Below, in pieces: positions 1 to 9,631 of a DNA stretch of 64,000 bases; the stretch's first letter is position 1, and the number at the start of each line of letters is the position of its first letter. The notes beneath the pieces are model-generated. The model was not told the origin of the DNA, ran no database searches, and was given only the letters and a program-made list of their open reading frames with translations. The stretch lies in NCBI GenBank assembly GCA_947561395.2, contig OX387183.1, forward strand, positions 57,891,915 through 57,955,914, written 5' to 3'. This stretch comes from Buxus sempervirens (lineage: Eukaryota > Streptophyta > Magnoliopsida > Buxales > Buxaceae). Both the position numbers and the translations under genes were made by a program.

Positions 1-135
1 TGTGATATCGGCTATACCATCCAGGCTCAGATTACCAAGTTGGAAGCCATTGTAGGTGAAATCTAAATCTTTGGACACCGTAAATCTTACAAGGAGGACC
101 AGAAAAAAAATAACAAAATTGAAGGGAAACATCAT
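1..135 (-). CDS. LecRK-0: N-terminal part of an L-type lectin receptor kinase, cut by window edge
   Basis: Read on the minus strand from the tandem ATG codons at 133-135 and 130-132, 45 codons stay open to the window edge. A hydrophobic signal peptide (MMFPFNFVIFFLVLLVRF) is followed by a legume-lectin start, DFTYNGF, then NLSLDGIADIT. This is the beginning of the extracellular carbohydrate-binding domain of plant L-type lectin receptor kinases, which sit in the plasma membrane and signal through a cytosolic Ser/Thr kinase. The rest lies left of the window. The sequence is clearly homologous to the broken 5' end of the copy at 48978-51015, but here the reading frame and signal peptide are intact. 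The missing part may or may not be functional. Confidence 0.8.
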   Translation of the reverse strand, partial: MMFPFNFVIFFLVLLVRFTVSKDLDFTYNGFQLGNLSLDGIADIT

Positions 136-918
136 ACAGGGCTTCCCTAAACTTCCCAGTTTAATGGCTTCTACGTACGGATACAGCCTTCTCTTCTCCT
201 TGTAATATAAAGGACGAGGATGATGGTCCTGCTCACTCTGACATCTCAACCGTCAACGTGGCAAAACAAGCAGCAGGTTGCGTAACAGGACTACCAGCTA
301 TATATGCAAGGGTCAAGGGGAATCGAAAATGAATTCAACGAAAGGGATGGCTCTAAAATGAGGTCGCGACTGAACGGAAGACTTGTCGTTCCGACTGATC
401 AGGGTGACGGGCCTTATTGTCAATGCCCTGATGTCACAGGCAAATAACTTGCTGGTGCTTTGCCCATTACAGTGCCACGGTAGGCACCAATGCATGCACG
501 AGTGCTAGTCGGAGATGGAGATAATTTTCGTTACGTGCCAAGCGCATGCTTTATGTGTACAACTACAAACCCTCATCCTCGGTAATGGTGCTGGCTGCAG
601 AGTTCAGAAAATTAAAAAACACTTGCGATAACTGAACTACAGCACACAAAAATCAAACTCTATATGCTGTATTTTTCAGATGGGGAGCAAAAAAGCAGGG
701 GAGACCGAGCAAATACATTCACCCTCCTTACATTTCAAAATCTGAACAAAATTAAAGCTATGCTTTGTCTTGTCGCTCTCTCAACTACTACAAAGACATG
801 TTACCAAAAACAAAAATACCACTACAAAGACACCTGGACAATTTTACATCATTGATTTCTAACAACCATGGTAAAAGAGAGTAAGTAGAGCAGTTGAGAA
901 AACACTGTGGAACAGTAA
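136..918. repeat. LecRK intergenic block, copy A
   Basis: Non-coding DNA upstream of LecRK-0. It is strongly similar, in the same orientation, to 51016-51710 and 54569-55190, and its last 310 bp (about 606-918) recur at 7431-7742. Short ORFs here are not conserved as proteins between copies. Homology stops sharply near 918, where unrelated DNA begins. Confidence 0.85.
203..212 (-). promoter_or_regulatory. TATA-like box of LecRK-0
   Basis: On the minus strand the stretch reads CTTTATATTA, about 70 nt upstream of the LecRK-0 ATG. The same motif is kept at 51086-51095 upstream of the related copy, which supports a promoter role. No transcript evidence is available here. Confidence 0.45.
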
Positions 919-926
919 CATATGCA

Positions 927-946
927 GGGGCGCTCGGGAGCGCCCC
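927..946. other. Perfect GC-rich hairpin at a homology breakpoint
   Basis: Arms GGGGCGCT (927-934) and AGCGCCCC (939-946) pair perfectly around a CGGG loop. The hairpin lies about 8 bp inside the point where similarity to other LecRK intergenic copies ends. The function is unknown; it may be a transposon-end feature. Confidence 0.6.
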
Positions 947-2448
947 AAAAGTCCAGGTGGTTTTAGATTTTACTAGTCATTAACAACGTTTACTCTTATA
1001 ACCGCTGTAAATCATTTTAAGTGGCCGCCGCTAATAGAAACTCGTCAAACCCCTGCGCCCTCGGCTTCTTCCTCCACTCTCCCAAATTCCAATCGAGCAT
1101 TTCTTCTCAAGCCCTAGCCATATTTACCTTCAATCACATTTCTCTTTAGCTGGATTCTTCTCTCCCAATAGGCTTTGCATCAACATTTCTCGAATCGGCG
1201 CAGGATCAACGAACATTCAATATGAAATCCAGCGCTCTTTAACGATATCTCTTTCGAAATTTTTTTTGCCTCTGATTCTCTTGATTTCGAGCTTTCTTTG
1301 CAAGCTTCCGACGCTCTAATGGCGGATTTTCCATGTTTTTGTGGCTGATGAAGGCAATTCCACCACCGAAATCAGGTAATTTATATTTTCTTTCCTTCCT
1401 TCTTTCCTTTTGATTTCTCTTATTAGATTTGTAAATTCTTTCTTATTGATTTTCGTTTGATTCGCTTCTGATTTCTTCCTCAATGTTTGTATTTTTTTCT
1501 TACTTTTTTCTCTCTTTTTCTCCTCCTCTTCTCTCCAACGTCAACTGCACTTACCGTTGGTCGCGCCGTTTCTTATTAGATCTCTTTTTCTGAAACCCTG
1601 CTATTCAAAAGATTTTTTCAGTTCTGTATGGATTTTGTGTGTTGTTTTCAATGATCCTGCTCGGCACTATTTTGCTCTAATTTTGGCTCTGTTATTCAGA
1701 AGATTTGACTCTATACCATGATTGTCTAGTGCTCACTGTTATCTAGTCTAGATTTAATTTCAAAAACTAAACCCCTAACTTTACTTCTATGAGAATTATT
1801 TTAAATTCGATTTAAAATTTGGAGTTATAACTTGACAGTTTTTTATCCAATTTATGGTTTGATAACAATGAAAGAGAGATTATAAGAATTATATTCAAAT
1901 TTATTCCTGCTATCAAGTGCAAGCATGTTATCTTTGGACATTATTTTACCAGAAGAATTGGTTTCCTTTTTGGCTCTTTCTATGATTATGATTGTGCAAC
2001 ATACTCTCTCCCTATAATTTAAAAAAAAAATTTCCAAACTCTCAAAACCTGGCTTATGGGATGAATTTTATTAGTATTGCTTATGCATTGTTGCATAAGT
2101 TATGATTTGGATGCAGGTAGGATATTTTAGAATCCTTAAGGGAAGGCAGAGTCAAATGACCATCTCACTAAGCAGTTTGTTTTTCTCAATAATATCTACC
2201 ATTAAACATAACATCCATGGAAGTGCCCTGTCACTTGTTGCCAAATACTTCTGTTTATTCAAATTGAAGCTCCATATTATATACCTTTTATCCAACATGT
2301 GATAGGGAATATTAACTATCCATATGTATTGCTTATGTTGACTGTAATTTGATTATTTATGTTGATGCCTCCAGCTTTTAGAAGGGTTACAAAGTTCCAT
2401 GATTATCTCCAAGATTCCTGCAGTTTCGCATGACAAAGGATCCAAGGG
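947..2448. other. Unassigned non-coding block
   Basis: Subterminal-looking sequence (GTGGCCGCCGCTAATAG near 1020) is followed by a CT-rich stretch resembling a 5' UTR and a possible 5' splice site at the end of GAAATCAG/GTAATT near 1376. There is no recognisable protein. It may belong with the MADS-box fragment farther right as a captured or duplicated gene region, but I could not demonstrate that. Confidence 0.4.
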
Positions 2449-4264
2449 TGTAGACACCCCAAATTGCACTACAAAATGAGAAAATAATAAAAACATGCAA
2501 TTAGAGCTTAAAACAGGTCAAAAATGCATAAAACTGACAAAACTGGCTTTGCCCGTATTTCATTCACGGGCCGGTCGCGCCCGAAATCAATCTACGGTCA
2601 GGCGCGCCCGTGGAAACTATACGGTCACCATTGGACCGTAATCCATTTACGGTCACTAAAGACAAGTGCGAGTTTTGTCCTTCTCTCGATTTCCGAGCTT
2701 TATCTTTAGTCCAATATATCTTTAAATGAGCGAATTAAATATTTTATTCACTGAAGCCACCTTGGTTGGCTATGGATGGGCATTATCTCTGTCTTTCACT
2801 CTATCTTAAGGATCAGGATATATCCTTCTGGACCAGCCTTGCCCCTGTGCTTGCCTATAAATAGAGGCTCTCTCCTCTAGCAAAAGGCCACGAAATTTTT
2901 AGTCCAAGGAATTCTAAGAAGCTCCAAGAGAAGAGAAAGAACTCCTACTGCCTGCCTGCTCAATCCAGGTAAGTCCCCTATCCCTTTTGATTTTCTGTCT
3001 TCAATTCTAGAAGTAATAGGATCATTTCTATTGCTGTAGAATAAGGCCATATCTGTTTTCGTATTCCTAAACTTTTCTCTAAGTACCTCAAGAGTCTCTC
3101 TAGCCGTAAAACGTGAAGAGAGAACTAGGGGAAAGGGGAACAGGTGGATCCTTAGAATAGAACCCCATATCTGTTTTTTTCTTTTTTTCATAGATAAGGC
3201 CTGTGATTGTGTTTGTATACCCAAACCTATCTTTAAGTATCTCAAGAGTCTCTCTAACCGTAAAACGTGAAGAGAGAACTAGGAGAAAGGGGAACAGGTG
3301 GATCTGTAGGGTAGACCCCCATGTGCTCTAATTTGTGAGATGTGGCTGCTTTGAATATCTTGATCATGTTTTAATTGTTTTTATGATATATCTGAATGAA
3401 TAACATGAATCTATGATGTTTATAGCATGAGATCCCTATTTTTTTCCAAAATTTGGATTTTTGCCACTTTTGCACCTACAGCACTATTTTCGTGATTTTT
3501 GTGGTTTTAGGCTAAGATCCTGGATTTATCATGATCAATATGGTAGATCTGGATCCAGAAGCCTGAAAGTAAATTCTGGGGTTTCATGATATGGTTTTTA
3601 AATTGTTTTTCATTATTGAGAGAAGACCCTACGGTCTCAGTTCTCCCCTTTTGATGTTTTTCATCAACGTGGGTATTTTTGGTTTTGATTTTCAGATTTA
3701 ATGTGAAATTTGGGCTTTATCTATGTCCTGGACTATTCAAGTTCAATTTTGAAATATTTTATAAAAATCATATTTTTCTAGATTTCTAGAATTTAACTTG
3801 AAGCCAGATTTTTGGATTTTTCACTTTAAATTGATTTTATTTGATTTTATCTCAATTTTGTTTTGATCATGAAACCCTAGGAATGGTATGATCATGTTTG
3901 ATAGTTCTGGATCAATCAGACTATTCATATGAAAAAACCATATATTTTTGCCTTTTTGTGATTTTTCGTGATTTTTATAGCAAGCATTTTTTTTCCTTTA
4001 ATTTAACATGAACAATGCCTGGCAACCACCTTGTGTGGATGAATAGGGGTGCCTAACACCTTCCCCTGTTCATAACTTAATCCCCTTACCCATCTCTGGT
4101 TGTTTTTTTAGGAGGGTTATTTTTACCCTAAAATTGCCTTTTGTGCTTATTCGATATTTTGGTGTCCATTCACACCTAAATTGAATGGTGGCGACTCTTT
4201 GTTTTATATAATCCCGTGTGATGATAGAGGAAACCATAATTTTGATTTTTTCCTATGTCTCACA
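2449..4264 (+). mobile_element. Solo LTR, Tat-like subfamily A (1.8 kb)
   Basis: It begins TGTAGACACC and ends CATGTCTCACA-like (TATGTCTCACA), flanked by a perfect 5-bp target duplication AAGGG (2444-2448 and 4265-4269). No internal coding region lies between the ends, so it is a solo LTR left by LTR-LTR recombination. It is closely related to 46621-48437 and 13544-15337. Upstream-region palindromic CCCGTA/GCGGGC-like modules lie at about 2550-2660, and a TATA-like CTATAAATAG lies near 2855. Confidence 0.92.
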
Positions 4265-4269
4265 AAGGG

Positions 4270-6308
4270 TCAACACAGGACTACGTCATCTTCAAAAGGT
4301 ACTCTCTCTCTCCAATAAAAACCCAAAGTGCCCAATCAATCCAAATTAGATAACAACCACTTCCCATTTATATGGCATAGACGTAAAGCCTTGAACCCCA
4401 CTTCACTTAAACCTTCAAAAAGAGGATATATATCCTACCAATTTTATCAAATTTGAAAAGAAGAAATCTAAATGCTAGTACCAACTCCTTTAATTGGCCT
4501 GTCAAATCTGGCCAATTCTATATCTGGTTTGTATGTTTTTGTTATTTGGAAGTGGATATGGTTGATATAAACTACATAATATATAAAAGGTGATCATCTG
4601 AACTAACCATCAATGCTATATATCTCTTTTTGTTATGCAAGTCCTGTACCCATGCCATTATGTGTCAGTTCACTTCTTTTTCCGGCTAGTGCCAGCAACA
4701 GAGAGGTCTTCCCTGAGGATAGAGGACCTAACAGAAGCACCATTCCGTAAACAAGTGACAGAAAATTGCATTATTATTATTCTTCTGTATTATCACCATA
4801 ATCTGAAATATCTGTTTAATTTTAAAGTATTTTTGGTGGATTTTATGATTCCTGAAATGACCGAGTCAATCACACGTAATTACTTGTCACTAACGTAAGG
4901 ACTTGATTTGGAACTACTCAGAGAGGCAGCAAAAGGGAATCTTCAAGACCAAGTGAAGTAAAAGAACTACAGGGTGTTCACTTTGATACTGTTCTGCTAT
5001 AAAGAGTTTCATGAAAATACTTTAAATTGCTTGTTTCGGTTTGACTTTGAGAAGGAGAATGATGGAGACATGAAGCCATGGAAGTAGAGAGGGAAAAGGA
5101 CACATAACAGTCCAAGCAATTGAGTACGAAATAATTTAGGAAGAAAAAAATTAGCTCAACAAATCCAGGATTTCATATGTTCACAGGAAGAAATCATGTA
5201 AACAAACTAATAGAATATAACAGAAAACTTAGTGGGTTTCAATCATCAGAAACCTAATCAAAACGTCAATGGACATTTTTTTTTTGGTTCTGTAGAAAGT
5301 AAGAAGCATTGGAGATGAACAGAGGAGAGGAGCATACTTGTCAATCCTGTTTCTGAACTTTTTAAGAAGCATTAGCAGTAGGTTTAGTATTGCATGTCAA
5401 TTATTACAAATGAAAATTTTTTTGTTTAATAAAACAAGCCACTGAATTTTGTGAAGTCTAAAGTACAGACATGTAAAGACAGGAAAAAGAAGACATCCCA
5501 GAAAATGAAACTGATGAAATGCTCTATTGTTGGACATGGCAAAAAGGAATCTCATTCCATTGTACTGATATCTGTCATGGAAAGTAAGATATCTTTTATC
5601 CACATTAATTTTGGAGCTGTAACTTCTTCTTATCAGGTAAATCATTCAAGTCCACATTAATTTCATGTCATTGTTGGATGCTTGAATAAAAAGTAAAGTG
5701 AGGTAGTTTTCAAGAGAGAGAAAAAGAAAGGATAATGATGTCAATGTCAGAACAGTGTGTTTTGGAAAATTTGTTCTGAACAAAGTAGCTGCAGCAACTA
5801 GCAACTAACATCTTTATGCTTTTTTTCATAGATTGACGGCGCCTACTTTGCTGGAAACAAAAGCCTCAGCAATTTGGACGTCTTCACTCATGACTCATGA
5901 GAATCCAGTTACCCTTTTGTGTAATACCCAATTGGGTTTGGATTAACTTCAAATTAAAGGGATGATTTTGGTTGTCTATTGCTCCTTTATACTGATAGAA
6001 GACCCAAATCCGTTTATGTATATGTTACTTGTTAAGTGAAAATGGTTTCCTTCTCTTTGAACTGTTAATGCCTACAGGTTCTCCATATCATGGGCAAGGG
6101 TCCTTCCAAGTAAGCTATTCTAGATCAATAGTTCTGTGATTAATTCTAACTAATTACTATCCTATCTCAATGATTAATTCTTTTTGAAGCCTTCTGTAGT
6201 TCATGTTATCCTTTCCTATAGAATTTTTTGGCCCACATTTAGCATTGAAGTACCTTCCTCTGTAATGGTAGTAATCCATGTGCTTAACATTATATTGCTT
6301 TTTTTCAG
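4270..6308. other. Intron-like, largely unassigned DNA
   Basis: AT-rich sequence without a recognisable protein. Several short open stretches occur but lack family signatures. It lies upstream of, and on the same strand as, the MADS-box-like exons at 6309-6690, so part of it may be intronic DNA of that broken gene. Confidence 0.35.
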
Positions 6309-6690
6309 CTATAGGACCAATCTAGATAAAATCAACAATATAGAACATCTTAGACAGATGGAAGTCTCTCTCAGCAGATCTATTAATCAAATCCAGGCAC
6401 ATAAGGTATTTGGACTGTTATTGATGTAAAAGTCGCTGTTTTAAGGTCATGAAATCATGCAATACATAATTATCACTAATGACGCCTCATTTTTTTTAGT
6501 AATTATATTACCTGGCATCAGACTGTACTTTCTGATGATTTAGTGGATGGCATGAACTTCATGTTCAAGTAATGTACTGATGCTGTAATTCTCCTTGGCA
6601 GGAAAATTTTAGAAAATTTTAGAAAACAGCAATTGATTTTGGGTTTGGGAGGGAAGGGCAAGGGGATTGTCACAGACCTGTAGAGAATGT
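6309..6690 (+). pseudogene. Fragment of a MIKC*-type MADS-box gene (AGL30/65-like K region)
   Basis: Two exon-like pieces have proper splice signals. Exon 6309-6405 follows a TTTTTTTCAG acceptor and ends AAG/GTATTT. It encodes YRTNLDKINNIEHLRQME, then SLSRSINQIQAHK. The next piece starts at 6602 after TTGGCAG and continues ENFRKF before a stop codon. Arabidopsis-type AGL30/AGL65 proteins have a closely similar stretch (NPEKINSIEHLRQMEESLRES-like, then HKENFGK), from memory. No MADS DNA-binding domain was found upstream. This is a degraded piece of a pollen-type MADS factor gene, not a functional gene. The family call rests on motif recall. Confidence 0.6.
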
Positions 6691-7430
6691 GCATCAAGCT
6701 TATCCGTCTGCCCCATATGCCGCGCTCCAATAACGTCTCGCCTTCTGTTGTACTCTGGGTGATTGCATCAACAGGGATGGTATGTACACAGTGAATATCT
6801 GTGGGCTTCTTGGTGTCTTTGCTTTGAGAGTCTTGTAATGAACTTATTGCTTCTGTGCAGGAGGGGTTATCTTTGTACAGAAGTTCTGTACTTATTATTT
6901 TTTCCAGAGGTCGTCCAAGACGTCCAGGAGGAAATAATGGCTAAAAAGATTGCACCTGTTATGAATCGGTGTAGCTTGAAAAGGTTTAGATTTTGACATT
7001 GTAATACGTTCAGGAAGTTTTGTTTTCTAAATTTTTTTTTCTCAAGTCTTTATATTAAATTTCAAAAATTTTCAGTAGCAGTTAAGCTTTTTCCTTTGTT
7101 AGAGCTCAAGGGCGAATACAGTATCAGCTTAACTGTAATTTTAAGCTGTAGCTTCTTTTTCCATTCAGATGGAAAATTCTGAGTTTCAACACGTTTTCAT
7201 CTTCATTAAGATGATGGCATTTCCATTAGTCCACCTTCAGAGAAACTCGGAGGATCCTAATCTCTTGCCTGGTTTGTTTTCTACGGTATGGCCATCTTAT
7301 TTTGAATTTGAAGGCCTACTTTAAATTTGAATAACATAATTTATAATTTGTGAATTTTGTTTTGCACGCCCAATGAAAAATCCCTTTCTAATTAGAATAA
7401 TTATTGAAATTTTTTTAAAATTTTCATTTG
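6691..7430. other. No gene seen
   Basis: AT-rich sequence following the MADS-like fragment. It may be residual 3' exon and intron material of that gene, but no motif can be recognised. It ends where LecRK intergenic homology resumes. Confidence 0.4.
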
Positions 7431-8547
7431 AATTAAAAAACACTTGCGATAACTGAACTACAGCACACAAAAATCAAATTCTATATGCTGTATTTTTCAG
7501 ATGGAGAGCAAAAGCAGGGGAGACAGGGCAACTACGTTCACCCTCCTTACATTTCAAAATCTGAACAAAAATTAAAGCTATACTTTGTCAATAGCTCTCT
7601 CAACTACTACAAAGACATGTTACCAAAAACAAAAATACAGCTGCAAAGACACCTGGACAATTTTACATCGTTGATTTCTAACAACCATGGTAAAAGAGAG
7701 TTAGTAGAGCAGTTGAAAAAACACTGTGGAACAGTACACAACTTGCAACAAATGGTAATAGGGACCTGACGGTGGAGATTTCTGTACCAAAAGGTAAAGG
7801 TAAAGAAGAAGAAGGCGACCCTGATTTGCATCACTTACAGGCGTACGACAACGCCACGCGTGTTATAGCCATTCGTGGCACTTCAAATCGTTTTCAGGCG
7901 AAAGACCACGACTTTAAAACGCCAGCTAGCTCCAGAACATTTGATTAATTTTAAATGTGACGAGAATCCTTTCCGTAAGTTTAAAGAAAAACATTTTTTT
8001 TCCTGACCGAAAGTTTAAAGAATAACTTGCAATGTAAATAAATATCACGACCAAAATTTGTCTTCAATTGGCATGCATGCGGCGTGGGTGTGTGAATATT
8101 TTTTCTTTGTTAAAAAAAATGATGGAGAAATGCTTCTCTATCACCATAATGTGTTCTACAGATGACTTATCGATCGTGGCTTTATTTTTGTAGAACCTTC
8201 TGTAAATTAAAAGAGGCCTCTGGTGTCACAACTCTAAAAATCAGCACCATCAACATATAGAAGGATGACGAGGTGAAAATATTGATTTTGCAGCTTACTG
8301 GTGGTTTTTTCGTTGGATGATAGATGTAATTGTCGGGATGGATACTTGATTTGTTAAAAGGATAAATCTTGCATGAAAATATCCTGAATAGTTTCACACT
8401 CCATCAAGTTCCTAAGATTAGCTAGCGAGTTCATCAAACGATTTTTGCTTATAAAATATGCACACTTGTCCAGGAAAAAAAAACACAGAAATACTTAATA
8501 TATTAAGGACATAGAAACGGACTATATAGATGTACTTCCTGTTAAGA
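7431..8547. repeat. LecRK intergenic block, copy D
   Basis: Colinear with 54890-55986, the segment between LecRK genes, and runs straight into a LecRK 3' end. Its first ~310 bp duplicate 606-918, so the unrelated 6.5 kb between them is bracketed by a long direct repeat. No genes of its own. Confidence 0.85.
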
Positions 8548-8696
8548 TCATCGACCTCCAGACAGTAACGACTCCGAAAGTGAGGAAGTTAGCGAGAACT
8601 CGGAGCATCCATCGTTGCCTCCTATGGCCAAAATACTATTAGTAGCACCATCGACCTGCAGCTCCGGCAGCAGAGACTCGCCATCCAAAATCTGCA
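8548..8696 (-). pseudogene. LecRK-X: 149-bp C-terminal remnant of a lectin receptor kinase
   Basis: On the minus strand the stop codon is at 8548-8550, and the upstream sequence matches the last 149 bp of the intact gene at 55987-57972 (region after the kinase domain, including the kinase C-lobe end). Homology ends abruptly at 8696. The next 23 bases, 8697-8719, repeat the sequence at 8648-8670, which looks like templated filler at a deletion junction. Everything 5' of this point is missing. Confidence 0.85.
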
Positions 8697-8719
8697 CCAT
8701 CGACCTGCAGCTCCGGCAG

Positions 8720-9620
8720 TTGGTGTGATCTAATATCTAGTGCTTGCAAGAGGAGGCCCAGAGTTATTTGGTTGGAGTTGTTGGGGGATTGCTTACAGTG
8801 TTTACATGGTTTCTAAAATCATGGATATCATTCGACGAGTTAGATGATAAAGAAGAAGGAACAGCCCTATATCATTCTTTGGAGTTTATGAATTAAGGCC
8901 TTTAACAATGCTAGTTATCTGCAGACATTAATTCAACAAATGCTTGGATGGCTGGTAAGATGATTCTTGGGTCAATTTTCTAGCCAAGATATGGTCAGTA
9001 GTGTGGAATAAGATTCTCCTGGTGGACAATCTTATTACATGTGTGGAGGATTCCTAACAGTTGTTTCAGATTTGATTGAGGAATCTAGGGACAGCTTAGT
9101 TCAGACTAGATATGTGGGGTACGACCGAGCCCACGGTTCCCATGATCTCCACTGCCCATAGTTTACCAAGTTATAGGCAACCCAGTTTTGTCCCATTTAG
9201 AGCTCATTGAAGCCAATGAGCAAACCCCTCATTTATGAAATGTTGGGGGTGATTATAGTGGTTGTGTAGCTGTGGTATTAATTGTGGTGGTGGTAGTAAT
9301 GATGTGTTATGCTGGACACAGTTATATCCCTTTCAAAAAATCACCATAACCCACTTGTTGATCAAATTTTCTTCTCTAACCTTAAAATTAACTACACTTG
9401 TTGATTAAATTTTTCTTAGCTTGTTTTGTTACAACAATTAATTGATATTAATTTACTTTTATTTATGCATGTAAAGTGAGAAGTGGTGCTCTTATATGGA
9501 TAGAAGTTGGATTTATAAAGAAAGGTACATAAGTTATTGATATATGTTCAGTTATAATACAAAAATTGAATAATATTGATATATTGATGCTATAAGTATT
9601 GTGTTTTTTTTTTCCTTTTT
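8720..9620. other. Unassigned DNA before the CACTA transposase
   Basis: No gene and no CACTA left terminus recognised. A CACTACAA terminus was looked for and not found, so the left end of the CACTA element is lost or too diverged. The part nearest 9620 may be its 5' leader. Confidence 0.4.
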
Positions 9621-9631
9621 GGTTTTGACTT

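Noticed and set aside
2375-4298. Possible exon interrupted by the solo LTR (LLEGLQSSMIIS, then HDKGSKGQHRTTSSSK, followed by GTACTC)
   Set aside because: The frame stays open across the AAGGG duplication, but no family is recognisable and the exon borders are weak.
5725-5800. NDVNVRTV resembling the HDVNIQDF motif of MIKC* MADS proteins
   Set aside because: The match is too short, without splice signals or flanking similarity.
8720-9620. Expected left terminus of the first CACTA element
   Set aside because: No CACTACAA or matching subterminal motifs were found, so no boundary was assigned.
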